Shown: positions 33,760-43,830, counted from the first letter of the stretch. The stretch is DNA of 64,000 nt from Alicyclobacillus acidiphilus NBRC 100859 (GCF_001544355.1 NZ_BCQI01000010.1:1-64000), one strand, 5' to 3'. Made by a program: numbers and translations. The notes: a model not told the origin generated them from the sequence alone.

Positions 33760-34923
33760 CTATGATGCTGCAGGGACGCGGCGATCGCGCTTGCCCCGAC
33801 GCAGCCATCCTTGAAGCTGTTCATACGGCGTTTGTCCGGTTGCCGGGAGCCACGCCAACGAGATGACGAGCAACAGAAGGGGAGCGCCCGAGTTCAAGTC
33901 TGTGCCTGCTCCGCCGATTACACCAAAATCTTGGCACAACCACCAAACGATCGCGAGCACAATCGCCGTGGACATGTGAAGCGCTCTCGTCTGCTTGAGC
34001 AAAAACCAACCTGCGAACAGGAGGATTGGGACGAGGACAAAGAGCGCGTTCCACCAAATTTCGTGGTGTGACACGGCGTTTGCCAAGAAATACAGCGGCT
34101 TTGACATCCACGTGGGTTGATGCATCTCAGCCATCGGCAGCAAAGCGTCCCGCAAGCTGGACGGACTCCAGTAGCCAAAACTCGGAAGGGCTTGGGCAAT
34201 GCCGTCCCAGAGCCACTGTGCGGCGAACAACCAGGCAATGCAGAGGGATGCTGCGCCGCTTTCCCAGAAGCGTGCGGGCCGCAACAGGATCGCCGCAATG
34301 AATATGTAGAAGAGCACGGAGCCGGGACCGCCGGTCAGCCATGTCTCACCTGTGAAAATTTGCCCGAAGCCTTCGCCGAAGACCCAGACGATCAATCCCC
34401 AAACGATGGACGCGCGCAATGCCAATCGGCCCAGGAGTTTGGACGGGCCACACAGGATGCCTAAACCGATGAACAGTTGAATCCAGACGGTGATGGAATC
34501 CATCCCCAACGGTCGAGACTTGAACAACAGTACGCTGACTTCGAGAAAATTGTTGTATAAGATCGACGGCTGCCCCTGCAGGACAGGCTGAATCACGTTT
34601 TGCAGCATGCCCGTTCCAAGTGCGGGCTGGGCCTGCAGCAATCCGTCCAGCATCCACATACCGCCGATCCCGATGGTGAGCACACGCCGTCCGACGACAG
34701 CTTTTCGTGAATTCGGGCCGTTATCCGCGTCAATTTTCCAGGCTGTCGACGACGGCGTGAGTTGCAGTCCAATTTCAGCGATCACCTCGTGCCCGTGTCG
34801 TTTCCAAAATATCCAGAGCGCAACAGCGGCTGCGCAGAGTACGAGGATGATCAAAAACTCAATCAACAACAGATGATAGAATGTCGCGACCGTATGGGAA
34901 GGCGGCAGCATCGGCATGCCCAT
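33760..34923 (-). CDS. polytopic membrane protein of unknown function
   Basis: About 387 residues with roughly ten hydrophobic helices. A soluble loop of about 35 residues follows the first helix (WKRHGHEVIAEIGLQL...GPNSRKAVVG). Recognisable stretches include MWMLDGLLQAQPALGTGML and PGSVLFYIFIAAILL, but I cannot assign a family with confidence. I chose the ATG at 34923 because AAAGGAG precedes it; the frame is open to 34968. It is divergent from ppaC and upstream of the carboxylesterase gene on the same strand. Confidence 0.8.
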   Translation of the reverse strand: MGMPMLPPSHTVATFYHLLLIEFLIILVLCAAAVALWIFWKRHGHEVIAEIGLQLTPSSTAWKIDADNGPNSRKAVVGRRVLTIGIGGMWMLDGLLQAQPALGTGMLQNVIQPVLQGQPSILYNNFLEVSVLLFKSRPLGMDSITVWIQLFIGLGILCGPSKLLGRLALRASIVWGLIVWVFGEGFGQIFTGETWLTGGPGSVLFYIFIAAILLRPARFWESGAASLCIAWLFAAQWLWDGIAQALPSFGYWSPSSLRDALLPMAEMHQPTWMSKPLYFLANAVSHHEIWWNALFVLVPILLFAGWFLLKQTRALHMSTAIVLAIVWWLCQDFGVIGGAGTDLNSGAPLLLLVISLAWLPATGQTPYEQLQGWLRRGKRDRRVPAAS

Positions 34924-35104
34924 GATTGCCCGCTCCTTTGCGGCGATAGTCTGTGCAAATTGTACCACACAGCGCGACGCAAAGCCGTTCGCATTCGATA
35001 TCCGAGTATTGTATTATGGAGTTGTCGGAATAAGTTGTGTCGTTTGGCAATGAACCTGCTATACTGTGTGTAGTTTGCAATACATAAAAGAGGAGTAAAC
35101 ACAA

Positions 35105-36034
35105 ATGGGAAAAACACTCGTGTTTGGCCACAAGAATCCGGATACCGACGCTATCACTTCGGCGATTGTCTACGCGAACTTGAAGAATCAGCTCGGCGGT
35201 TCCGTGGAAGCCGTCCGTCTCGGCAGCATCAATCCGGAGACGCAATTTGTGCTGGATCACTTTGGCGTAGCCGCTCCGCGCCTCGTTGAAACCGTGGCGA
35301 ACGAAGCTGACCAAGTGATTTTGGTCGATCACAACGAGCGTCAACAGAGCGCTTCGGATATCGATCAAGTCGAAGTGACGGAAGTGATTGACCACCACCG
35401 GATCGCCAACTTCGAGACGGCGAACCCGCTCTACTATCGCGCGGAGCCGGTTGGCTGCACCGCGACCATTCTCAACAAGTTGTACAAGGAACATCAAGTT
35501 GAGGTCAGCAAGGAGATAGCCGGGCTCATGCTGTCGGCTATCGTATCGGACACGCTGCTGCTCAAATCGCCGACCTGCACGCAGCAGGATGTTGACGCCG
35601 CACACGAACTGGCCGCCAAAGCGGGGGTCAACATCGACGAATATGGGCTGCAAATGCTGAAGGCAGGCGCGGACTTGAGTCAGAAGACCGTGGCCGAGCT
35701 CATTTCGCTTGACGCGAAAGAGTTCCAAATGGGAAGCCACAAGGTTGAGATTGCGCAGGTGAACGCCGTCGACGTCAACGACGTGTTGTCTCGTCAGGCT
35801 GAAGTCGAAGCCGCGCTGAATCGAGTGATCGCCGAGAAGGGCCTCGATTTGTTCTTCTTCGTGGTCACCGACATCTTGAACAACGACTCGGTCGGCATTG
35901 CGCTCGGCAAAGCCGCTCACGCTGTGGAAACGGCTTACGGTGTGACTTTGAGCGACAATCGCGCTGTTTTGAAGGGCGTTGTTTCGCGGAAAAAGCAGAT
36001 CGTTCCGGTTTTGACGGAGACGTTATCCAAGTAA
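35105..36034 (+). CDS. ppaC: manganese-dependent inorganic pyrophosphatase
   Basis: 309 residues, DHH-family class II pyrophosphatase. Metal-site motifs are [11 protein letters not shown] (residues 5-15) and DHHRI, and the C-terminal DHHA2 domain ends with [12 protein letters not shown]. It hydrolyses pyrophosphate to two phosphates and so pulls biosynthetic reactions forward. ATG 35105 follows AGAGGAG; a TATACT -10-like box lies at 35051-35056. A terminator follows the stop codon. Confidence 0.95.
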   Translation: MGKTLVFGHKNPDTDAITSAIVYANLKNQLGGSVEAVRLGSINPETQFVLDHFGVAAPRLVETVANEADQVILVDHNERQQSASDIDQVEVTEVIDHHRIANFETANPLYYRAEPVGCTATILNKLYKEHQVEVSKEIAGLMLSAIVSDTLLLKSPTCTQQDVDAAHELAAKAGVNIDEYGLQMLKAGADLSQKTVAELISLDAKEFQMGSHKVEIAQVNAVDVNDVLSRQAEVEAALNRVIAEKGLDLFFFVVTDILNNDSVGIALGKAAHAVETAYGVTLSDNRAVLKGVVSRKKQIVPVLTETLSK

Positions 36035-36084
36035 CAGCGTCGCTATTACGCTGCTGCGGATGAAATCCTGGGCTGGGAGTTTGG

Positions 36085-36120
36085 AAGGGCGGCCATTCTG
36101 CAACGGAATGGCGCCCTTTT
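36085..36120 (+). terminator. terminator after ppaC
   Basis: Long stem AAGGGCGGCCATTC/GAATGGCGCCCTT with one mismatch and a short loop, ending in CCCTTTT. Confidence 0.85.
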
Positions 36121-36153
36121 GCGCTTATCGCGATGCTGGTGGAAGGGGTGCCT

Positions 36154-37176
36154 ATGGAGAGAGATAGATACTCTCGGCAAATCTTGTTTCGGCCGATTGG
36201 GCGTGAGGGCCAATCGAAGTTGGCGCAATCCAGAGTGGCCATTGTCGGGATGGGCGCTCTTGGTACCGTTTCGGCGTCTCATTTGGTGCGCGCCGGCGTT
36301 GGGTATGTTCGATTGATAGACCGAGACGTCGTGGAAGAATCCAATTTGCAGCGCCAGTCTCTGTACCTGGAAGCTGACGCCTTGCAGCACAGGCCGAAGG
36401 CGGAAGCGGCTGCGCAAATTCTGCGTGAAGCAAATTCGGAGGTCGTGATTGAGCCGATTGTGGACGACCTGCATGCGACGAACGCGGAATGGCTTCTCTC
36501 CGATGTCGACGTCATTGTCGACGGCACCGACAATTTTCAGGTTCGTTACTTGATGAACGACATCTCCGTGAAACACGGCATCCCTTGGTCCTACGGAGGC
36601 GCCGTGTCGTCGCACGGTGTTACGGCGTTCTTTCGGCCTGAACAGACGCCCTGCTTCGTTTGTCTATTTGGTTCCGACGCGTCGATGCCTGGGCACGACA
36701 CCTGTGACACGGTGGGCGTGATTAGCCCCGTGGTGTCTATGATAGCGTCTTTGCAAACCGCAGATGTGCTCAAATACCTGACCGGAAACGAAGCAAGAAT
36801 TGCGAATCGTGCCACGCATTTGGACGTTTGGGCGAATGACTACTATCATACCGAGCTGGGACAGCCGCGAGAGGATTGCCCATGCTGCAAGCACCACCAG
36901 TATCGCGCGCTCGACGCGAAATCTGGCGCGATGGCGGTATCGTTGTGCGGACGTGCAACCGTACAGGTCCGTCCGGACCACCCAGTCGCGATTGACATGG
37001 AGGCGTTCGCTCGAAGGCTTGCTGCATTCGGCAAGGTCAACTTCAATGGGCACATCCTGCGCTGCGAGCTCGACGGAGCGACGTTGACCCTCTTTCAAGA
37101 TGGACGAGCACTCGTGCACGGTACAAGTGAGCCGGCAGTGGCGCGCATGTTGTACGCACGGTATGTCGGGATGTGA
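36154..37176 (+). CDS. ThiF/MoeB-family adenylyltransferase (E1-like)
   Basis: About 340 residues. The nucleotide-binding loop GMGALG (32-37), DRDVVEESNLQRQ, DGTDNFQVRYLMND and a CxxC/CxxC pair (CFVC at 167-170 and CPCC) for structural zinc are present, with the conserved C184 in DTCDTVGVISP. Such enzymes adenylate the C-terminal Gly of ThiS or MoaD-like proteins for thiamine or molybdopterin sulfur transfer. The C-terminal 80 residues replace the rhodanese domain of MoeZ-type proteins. No thi or moa genes lie nearby, so the partner is unknown. The start follows GGAAGGGG. Confidence 0.88.
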   Translation: MERDRYSRQILFRPIGREGQSKLAQSRVAIVGMGALGTVSASHLVRAGVGYVRLIDRDVVEESNLQRQSLYLEADALQHRPKAEAAAQILREANSEVVIEPIVDDLHATNAEWLLSDVDVIVDGTDNFQVRYLMNDISVKHGIPWSYGGAVSSHGVTAFFRPEQTPCFVCLFGSDASMPGHDTCDTVGVISPVVSMIASLQTADVLKYLTGNEARIANRATHLDVWANDYYHTELGQPREDCPCCKHHQYRALDAKSGAMAVSLCGRATVQVRPDHPVAIDMEAFARRLAAFGKVNFNGHILRCELDGATLTLFQDGRALVHGTSEPAVARMLYARYVGM

Positions 37177-37217
37177 CCGAATTCAACTGAACTCAACCGC
37201 ATCCAGCCGGACCCGGC

Positions 37218-38222
37218 CTAAATTGGCAAGGTCAATTGGGTCGGACGGATTCTTTCCAACTGTTTCGCCTGCGCGTCGTTCGGCAAATGACCGGAATCCA
37301 TACGGCTCTTGGACCGCAATTCGCCGTCGCTCGGTCGATGCGGCTTCGGATCAAATCCGTATCGATGCAGGTGTGGTTGAGCGCGGCGCATCACCATGTC
37401 GACGTATTGCCTGGGGGCGTAGGCGGTCTGATACAATTGGGTGTATCGCGCAACCAGTTCCGGGAAGTCGCGTCGAATTGCAGCCATGAACCACGGCTTA
37501 ATCTCGGGAGCCAATCGCAGCACGGAGAGCATCACCGATTGCGCGCCGTGTTCTTGCGCCTGTCGCAGGACCTCTTCCAGATGCTCCGACGCATCTGTAA
37601 TAAACGGCAGAATCGGCGCCACAAAGACGGTTGCCGACAGTCCGTCGTCGCGCAAGGCGGATACCAGACGAAGTCGGCTCATCGGCGAAGGTGTAGCTGG
37701 CTCGAAGGCGCGCCAAACAGCTTTGTCCAGCGTGTGAATGCTAATGTTGATGGAGTGAAGATTCATGTCTCGCAAAATATCGAGATCGCGCAAGATCAAG
37801 GGCGATCTCGTCGTGATGGAAACCGGAATGTGGTATTCTCGCAACACTTCGAGACACCCACGCGTGACACGCAGCTTGGCTTCGACCGATTGGTAAGGGT
37901 CTGTGGCCGTTCCAATGGCAATCCACCCAATCTCGTCGATGAGCGACTGCAGATCTCCCCGATGGTGTTTCAATCGCCTGTCGAGCTGCCTCCGCAGGAC
38001 TTCCGCAGCGTCCTGTTTGACGAAAATTTGACTCCGAAACGAGTCATCCGCCGCCAGCCCCATAAATTGATGCGTAGACCGCGCATAACAGAAACTGCAC
38101 CCGTGTGTACACCCTCGATATGGATTCAGTGACCAATTGAACGGCATGTGCTTCGACGCAACCCGATTCAACATCTGCTTTGCTTCCAACGGCACAAACC
38201 TTGGCGGCACGCGCATGTCCAT
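37218..38222 (-). CDS. Spl-like radical SAM protein (Rv2578c/PA0069 type)
   Basis: 334 residues. The radical-SAM cysteines are C38, C42 and C45 in NPYRGCTHGCSFCYAR. Further blocks (IGTATDPYQSVEAKLRVTR, ITTRSPLILRDLDIL, ISIHTLDKAVWRAFEPATP) are typical of the Spl-related Rv2578c group, which is not the spore photoproduct lyase itself: it shares the SplB fold but its substrate is unknown. No clear partner gene. Divergent from nadC over about 200 bp. Confidence 0.88.
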   Translation of the reverse strand: MDMRVPPRFVPLEAKQMLNRVASKHMPFNWSLNPYRGCTHGCSFCYARSTHQFMGLAADDSFRSQIFVKQDAAEVLRRQLDRRLKHHRGDLQSLIDEIGWIAIGTATDPYQSVEAKLRVTRGCLEVLREYHIPVSITTRSPLILRDLDILRDMNLHSINISIHTLDKAVWRAFEPATPSPMSRLRLVSALRDDGLSATVFVAPILPFITDASEHLEEVLRQAQEHGAQSVMLSVLRLAPEIKPWFMAAIRRDFPELVARYTQLYQTAYAPRQYVDMVMRRAQPHLHRYGFDPKPHRPSDGELRSKSRMDSGHLPNDAQAKQLERIRPTQLTLPI

Positions 38223-38427
38223 CGTCCTTTCACAGGAATCCTCATCCCCAAGATGCGAACGTATGTTCTGATTGTAGCCTTACTGCGGAACGAATGCAAT
38301 GCTCTCCGACACACACCCTTTTCGGACACATGATTAGACAGTGCAAATCAAAAATGTGTATGCTACTGTATATACATCTGGAAGATGAAGAATAAGAAGA
38401 TTGGTTTGTCATGGCACGTGAACCGAG

Positions 38428-39279
38428 GTGGTTACCCTGTTCATCGATACACATACGAAGGCACTGATTCAACTCGCTCTGACCGAAGATCTTGGCCGGG
38501 GAGATTGTACGACCGAATCCATCATCGACGGCTCGGCAATCGCCAAAGCGATCGTATTGATCAAGGAATCGAGCCGGATCGCGGGCTTGCCCATCGTGCA
38601 ACGCGTCTTTGAGGACGTGGATCCAGGTCTCGACGTGACGATGCTTGCGAACGACGGCGACGAGGTGGAGGGACGGGCCGCTGTCTGTGTCGTCACAGGC
38701 AAGGCCCAATCGATTTTGAGCGCGGAACGGACGGCGCTCAATTTTCTCGCAAGACTCACCGGGATCGCGACCAGGACGAGAGAAGCCGTTCGATTGCTCG
38801 ACGGCACCGGTGCGGCACTGTTGGATACGCGCAAAACGACGCCGGGATGGCGCAGTATCGAAAAATATGCGGTGAAGGTTGGCGGGGGGCGCAACCATCG
38901 CTATGGTCTGGACGACATGGTGCTCATCAAGGACAACCACATCGCGATGGCGGGCGACATTCGGGAAGCTGTTCGGCGCGCGCGCCAACACGCGGCGCTG
39001 TCGCAGAAGATTGAGGTTGAGGTAGATACTTTGGAGCAGCTGGAAATCGCGCTGGAAAGCGGAGCCGATATGATTCTGCTCGACAACATGGACACCGAGA
39101 CATTGCGGGAGGCCGTCCGGATCGCCGCTGGACGCGTGCCGCTCGAAGCCTCAGGCAACATGACCCTCGGTCGTCTGCGCGAGGTTGCGGAGACTGGGGT
39201 CAATTACATTTCCATGGGCGCTTTGACACATTCGGCGACAAGTGTCGATGTCGGTTTGGATTTGGAACCGGTGCGCTGA
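38428..39279 (+). CDS. nadC: nicotinate-nucleotide pyrophosphorylase (carboxylating)
   Basis: About 283 residues, QPRTase. Signatures include EDLGRGDCTTESII, ERTALNFLARLTGIATRTREAV, DTRKTTPGWRSIEKYAVKVGGGRNHR and LEASGNMTLGRLREVAETGVNYISMGALTHS. It turns quinolinate and PRPP into nicotinate mononucleotide. First gene of nadC-nadB-nadA, all co-directional. The GTG start at 38428 is the frame's first start, but its ribosome binding site is poorly placed, so the true start may be a few codons off. A NiaR-type operator could not be identified. Confidence 0.93.
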   Translation: MVTLFIDTHTKALIQLALTEDLGRGDCTTESIIDGSAIAKAIVLIKESSRIAGLPIVQRVFEDVDPGLDVTMLANDGDEVEGRAAVCVVTGKAQSILSAERTALNFLARLTGIATRTREAVRLLDGTGAALLDTRKTTPGWRSIEKYAVKVGGGRNHRYGLDDMVLIKDNHIAMAGDIREAVRRARQHAALSQKIEVEVDTLEQLEIALESGADMILLDNMDTETLREAVRIAAGRVPLEASGNMTLGRLREVAETGVNYISMGALTHSATSVDVGLDLEPVR

Positions 39280-39314
39280 GCCGCCGACCTTCCCATACGA
39301 GAGGAGCTTGCCAC

Positions 39315-40853
39315 ATGAAGACGGAGTACGTCGATTACGTGGTTATCGGCCTAGGCTTGGCTGGATCGACAGTCGCATATGGCCTTTGTCGCCACGGGGA
39401 CGTAGCGGTGCTCGCCAAAGGCGGCGCGGCGTCGACCAATTCCTACTGGGCGCAGGGTGGCATTGCCGCTCGCGTCGATCCGCTCGATCCTCCGCTCGCA
39501 CACGAGGCAGACACACTTGCGGCCGGTGCTGGTTTGTGCCATCCCGCCGCTGTGCGGTTGCTGACGTCGCGATCGGCCGCGGCCATCTCGTGGCTGCTGG
39601 AGCTTGGGGTCGCGTTCGATCGCGACGCTGCAGGCAACCTCAGCACCGGTCTGGAGGGTGGGCACAGCCATCGCCGGATCGTCCACGCAGGAGGCGACGC
39701 GACGGGGCGCAGGGTGATGGAACGGCTGTCGGCCCGGCTGTCGGAGGTCGGCAATTTGGCCGTGTATCCGAATGTCGCGGTGACCTCCTTGGTGCAAGAT
39801 GTCCATGGCCGCGTCGTCGGGGCGCTCGGGGCGCAGATGGTTGAAGGCCTGCCGAATCGCGCTTCGCCATCGCGATCTCTGTGGCTGGCCCGCAAAGGCG
39901 TCGTTCTGGCGACAGGGGGTATCGGCGGACTCTACCCGTATACGTCCAATCCAGAGGGCGCGACCGGAGACGGTTTGGCTTTGGCGTATTGCGCCGGCGC
40001 CGAGTTGCGGAACTTGGAATTTGTGCAGTTTCACCCAACCATTCTGAACGTTCCCGCGTCAAAGCCGCTGTTGATTTCGGAAGCGGTCCGAGGGGCGGGG
40101 GCGCGGCTTGTCGATTCAAATTACAAACCTATCATGCAGCAGCCCGCTGGCGATCTGCAGACACGCGACATCGTCGCCCGCGCCATCTTCCGCCACCAGC
40201 GCCTGCACGGCCCGGTTTTTCTCGACATGACGGGCATCCCCAACGTTCGCGAGAAATTCCCGACGATTGCGTCAGGCCTCGCTGACATTGGTTTTGATCC
40301 GATCACGTCGCCAATTCCCGTCACACCCGCCGCACATTTCCTCATGGGCGGCGTCCACACGGACCTGCGCGGCCGCACCAGCGTTCCTGGGTTGTACGCG
40401 GTGGGGGAAGTCGCCCACACGGGCGTACATGGCGCCAATCGGCTGGCGAGCAACTCGCTCTTGGAGTGTATCGTGATGGCGTTCGAGGCGGTCGCCGATC
40501 TCGCCGCAGCGCCCGGTGTGTCCCGCCTGGAACTGCCGGACGACATCTGTGACGTTTTGTCGCCCGAGCGCGATTGCGACGTGCTGGCTCGAGTGCAGGA
40601 TCTGTTGTGGCGGCATGTCGGGATCGAACGCGAGGGCAGCGGGTTGCAGGCTGCCTTGGGCGCATTGGATCAACTTCGCGACACCTACCCGCAGTCGGGC
40701 GAAGTGTTGGTGGCTCGATGGATGGCGAAATGTGCGCTGGAGCGCGAAGAGAGTCGCGGAGCCCATTTCCGTGTCGATTTTCCACAGGAGTCAGCGGCTT
40801 GGCTCAGGGATACACGGGTGTCAAGTCAAAAGCTTGCGTACACGTCCGCGTGA
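39315..40853 (+). CDS. nadB: L-aspartate oxidase
   Basis: 512 residues, FAD-dependent. The dinucleotide-binding motif is GLGLAGSTVAYGL near the N-terminus; SYWAQGGIAARV, GGHSHRRIVHAGGDATGR, FVQFHPT and HTGVHGANRLASNSLLE are all signatures of the fumarate reductase/aspartate oxidase group. It makes iminoaspartate for quinolinate synthesis by the next enzyme, NadA. Start at ATG 39315 after GAGAGGAG. Confidence 0.95.
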   Translation: MKTEYVDYVVIGLGLAGSTVAYGLCRHGDVAVLAKGGAASTNSYWAQGGIAARVDPLDPPLAHEADTLAAGAGLCHPAAVRLLTSRSAAAISWLLELGVAFDRDAAGNLSTGLEGGHSHRRIVHAGGDATGRRVMERLSARLSEVGNLAVYPNVAVTSLVQDVHGRVVGALGAQMVEGLPNRASPSRSLWLARKGVVLATGGIGGLYPYTSNPEGATGDGLALAYCAGAELRNLEFVQFHPTILNVPASKPLLISEAVRGAGARLVDSNYKPIMQQPAGDLQTRDIVARAIFRHQRLHGPVFLDMTGIPNVREKFPTIASGLADIGFDPITSPIPVTPAAHFLMGGVHTDLRGRTSVPGLYAVGEVAHTGVHGANRLASNSLLECIVMAFEAVADLAAAPGVSRLELPDDICDVLSPERDCDVLARVQDLLWRHVGIEREGSGLQAALGALDQLRDTYPQSGEVLVARWMAKCALEREESRGAHFRVDFPQESAAWLRDTRVSSQKLAYTSA

Positions 40854-40914
40854 AGCGGAATCGATTTCGGGTTGCGCGCCGAGGTGCGCGATTGAACCAC
40901 ATGCAGAGGGAGAG

Positions 40915-41880
40915 ATGAAGATGTCCATCGCGGCACAGGATACTGCGATCGTCGAAGAGATTATGAGGTGGAAGCGGGATCGAAACGCGTTGATTTTGGC
41001 CCACAACTACGAACGGCCGGAAGTTCAGGACATTGCCGACATCCTCGGCGATTCGTTGGCTTTGGCGCGGGCCGCCGTCGATACGGACGCCGATGTCATC
41101 GTGCTGTGCGGCGTTCACTTCATGGCGGAAACGGCTGCCATTCTCAATCCCAGGAAGACCGTGCTGTTGCCGGACAGCGAAGCGGGCTGTTCGTTGGCGG
41201 ACTCCATCACGGTGGATCAACTGCGCGCGTGGAAAGCGGAGCATCCGGGCGCGATCGTCGTCTCCTACGTCAATACGTCGGCAGAGGTCAAAGCGGAAAG
41301 CGACTACTGCTGCACGTCGGCGAACGCTGTTCAAATTGTGCAATCCATCCCTGAAGATCAAGAGATTCTATTTTGTCCGGACATGTTTCTAGGCTCCTAC
41401 GTCAAGCGGATGACAGGCCGAGAAAATCTGCACATTTGGATGGGAGAGTGCCACGTCCACGCCGGTATTGCGCCGACGGACGTCGACGATGTGATGAAGA
41501 CCTATCCGAATGCGCAGCTGTTGGTCCATCCTGAGTGCGGTTGTTCGACCTCCAGCATGTATTTGCTTGCCGAAGGGCTGCTGCCGAAGGACAACACACA
41601 TGTGCTGTCGACCAGCGGCATGTTGAAGCATGCCAAGGAAAGTCCCGCGAAAGAGTTTGTCGTGGCGACGGAGGTTGGCATCATTCATCAAATGGAGCGC
41701 CAGAACCCAGAGAAACGTTTTATACCTGCCAACCGCAAGGCCGTCTGTCCGTTCATGAAGATGATCACACTTCCGAAAGTGCTGGATGCGCTCGTCAACC
41801 TCAAGACGGTCATCACAGTCCCTGAAGACACTGCGATGAAAGCGAGGCAGGCGTTGGATCGAATGGTTGCGATTGGATAG
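40915..41880 (+). CDS. nadA: quinolinate synthase
   Basis: About 321 residues. The [4Fe-4S] cysteines fit C in VLCGVHFMAE, C in HPECGCS and C in KAVCPFMKM; ILAHNYERPEVQDIADILGDSLALA, PDSEAGCSLAD and VSYVNTSAEVKAESDYCCTS are diagnostic. It condenses iminoaspartate with dihydroxyacetone phosphate to quinolinate. ATG 40915 (with a second ATG two codons on) follows GAGGGAGAG; the frame is open far upstream inside nadB but that part is spurious. Last gene of the NAD operon. Confidence 0.95.
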   Translation: MKMSIAAQDTAIVEEIMRWKRDRNALILAHNYERPEVQDIADILGDSLALARAAVDTDADVIVLCGVHFMAETAAILNPRKTVLLPDSEAGCSLADSITVDQLRAWKAEHPGAIVVSYVNTSAEVKAESDYCCTSANAVQIVQSIPEDQEILFCPDMFLGSYVKRMTGRENLHIWMGECHVHAGIAPTDVDDVMKTYPNAQLLVHPECGCSTSSMYLLAEGLLPKDNTHVLSTSGMLKHAKESPAKEFVVATEVGIIHQMERQNPEKRFIPANRKAVCPFMKMITLPKVLDALVNLKTVITVPEDTAMKARQALDRMVAIG

Positions 41881-42004
41881 CGAATATTTTGACATGTATC
41901 CGGTTTCTCTTTTGGTATACAATAGACCGTGGTATCGTTACTAGTGCGTGTGAACTGCGGGATAATCCAATGGCGGGCTACGGCTTGCAGAAAGAGGAAC
42001 TCGT

Positions 42005-43612
42005 ATGCATGAATGGATTCATATCGATCAACTAGGGTATCGGCCTGGTGATCGTAAATATTGCTTTGTGACCAATCAAGGCGGTTCCTTTGAGGTGGCG
42101 ACGCTGACGGGACAAGTCGTCTTCACAGGAGAACTCGATCACGCCACGAACGACACCCCTTCCGGCGAGTTGGTGTTCCGAGGCGACTTCAGTGCGCTTC
42201 GCGAAGACGGCACCTACGTGGTTCGTGTGCCGGGTCTCGGCCAGTCAGCGTCTTTCTCCATTTCCAGATCTGTCTTTCACGATTTGCATCTGGCACTTCA
42301 AAAGTGTTTCTACTACCAGCGCTGCGGCATGGATCTAGAGCCGGAGTTCGCCGGGCCATGGGCGCACAAAGCTTGTCATCTGAATCACGGCTTGGTTCAT
42401 GGCGAACCAGCGCGATCACTCCCTTCGCACGGCGGGTGGCACGATGCAGGAGACTACGGTAAATACGTCGTCCCTGGAGCGAAAGCGATTGCGGACCTGC
42501 TGCTCGCTTACGAATTCTACCCGAACGCCTTTCAGACGCCTCTTCACATTCCTGAGTCGGGAAACGGCATTCCCGATGTGCTCAACGAAGTGCGATATGA
42601 ACTCGAATGGATGCTGCGGATGCAGGACCCTGTCAACGGCGGCGTCTTTCACAAGTTGACGACACATCGTTTCCCGGGTCTGGCGGTCATGCCGGAGGAA
42701 GACGATGCGCCTCTCGTCTTTTCGCCCATTTCCTATACCGCGACAGGCACCTTTGTGGCATCGATGGCGATGGCGGCACGCGTCTATGAACCTGTCGATC
42801 ACGACTTTGCCGCGACTTGCCTTGCCGCCGCGAACCGAGCCTGGACGTGGCTCTGCAGCCATCCGGAAACGCAGTTTCACAACCCGCCGGACGTCTTCAC
42901 CGGGGAGTACGGCGACAGACAGTGTTGGGACGAGTTGTACTGGGCGAGCGCCGAAATGTTTCGAACCACTGGCGACAACCCATACCAAGAGGTGTTTCTC
43001 AACCTTTTAGCGGAGAAAGGATTGCCGCCAGCTTCCTTGGGCTGGGCCAATGTCGCGGGCTATGGAACCATCGCGTATCTGATGACGACCGCCGAGGCGG
43101 TGGATCGGAATACGCAAGCTCGGCTGCGGGCGCGCTGGTTGTCGGAAGCGGAGGACCTGGCCGAGCGGTCCCGAACGGACGGCTACCAGGTTACGCTGAC
43201 CGTGGAAGACTACATTTGGGGCAGCACCATGGTGCTCTGCAATCAGGCGATGCAGTTGTTGATTGCCTATCGGCTTGACTCCAACCCGGCATTTGTTGAT
43301 GTCGCAGCCCAATCTCTACACTATCTTGCAGGCTGTAATCCGTTGAATCAGTGCTATGTGACGGGATTTGGAACGAAACCGCTGATGCATCCCCACCATC
43401 GTCCGTCGATAGGAGATGGGGTGGAACAGCCTGTGCCCGGGATGGTGTCGGGTGGGCCCAACAAGGGGTTGCAGGATGCCATCGCGAAAGCGGAGTTGGG
43501 CGGACGACCGCCTGCGAAATGTTTCTTGGACCACCAAGACAGCTATTCGACGAATGAGATCGCAATCTATTGGAATTCGCCAGCCGTATTTGTCGCTTCA
43601 CATTTCATTTAA
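42005..43612 (+). CDS. intracellular glycoside hydrolase family 9 glucanase (Cel9A-like)
   Basis: 535 residues. An N-terminal Ig-like domain (about 1-90) is followed by the GH9 (alpha/alpha)6 barrel. Catalytic Asp residues fit D147 and D150 in WHDAGDYGKYV, the general acid fits E518 in STNEIAIYWNSP, and the family signature CNPLNQCYVTGFGT...HHRPS is present. Cys/His residues (C107, C124, H125, H142) could form the zinc site known in Alicyclobacillus Cel9A. There is no signal peptide and no carbohydrate-binding module, so it probably cuts imported cello- or mixed-linkage oligosaccharides. ATG follows AGAGGAA. Confidence 0.93.
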   Translation: MHEWIHIDQLGYRPGDRKYCFVTNQGGSFEVATLTGQVVFTGELDHATNDTPSGELVFRGDFSALREDGTYVVRVPGLGQSASFSISRSVFHDLHLALQKCFYYQRCGMDLEPEFAGPWAHKACHLNHGLVHGEPARSLPSHGGWHDAGDYGKYVVPGAKAIADLLLAYEFYPNAFQTPLHIPESGNGIPDVLNEVRYELEWMLRMQDPVNGGVFHKLTTHRFPGLAVMPEEDDAPLVFSPISYTATGTFVASMAMAARVYEPVDHDFAATCLAAANRAWTWLCSHPETQFHNPPDVFTGEYGDRQCWDELYWASAEMFRTTGDNPYQEVFLNLLAEKGLPPASLGWANVAGYGTIAYLMTTAEAVDRNTQARLRARWLSEAEDLAERSRTDGYQVTLTVEDYIWGSTMVLCNQAMQLLIAYRLDSNPAFVDVAAQSLHYLAGCNPLNQCYVTGFGTKPLMHPHHRPSIGDGVEQPVPGMVSGGPNKGLQDAIAKAELGGRPPAKCFLDHQDSYSTNEIAIYWNSPAVFVASHFI

Positions 43613-43816
43613 TAATTGGCCGACCAACAAACTAAAATGGTTGTGTCGGCCGTGTACGTTCCTGATTATGACATTTTTATAGTCTTTTAATATTATTTCT
43701 GGTCTTTCTAAGTTTTCACAAGCAAACCATGACAATAAGTGTACTTAAAACATCAAGGAATGTGAAATTAGACAATTGATTTACCTTGATGTCAATTTTA
43801 TCTTTGATTTAAAGTT

Positions 43817-43830
43817 TGGAAACGCTCTCA
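43817..43830. promoter_or_regulatory. cre-like site 1 (CcpA/LacI-family operator)
   Basis: TGGAAACGCTCTCA matches the consensus TGWAANCGNTNWCA at all but one fixed position. It sits about where transcription would start from the candidate promoter at 43786-43814. Confidence 0.6.

Noticed and set aside
40516-40914. N-terminal extension of nadA
   Set aside because: It lies wholly inside nadB in another frame and has no similarity to quinolinate synthase; ATG 40915 has a good ribosome binding site.
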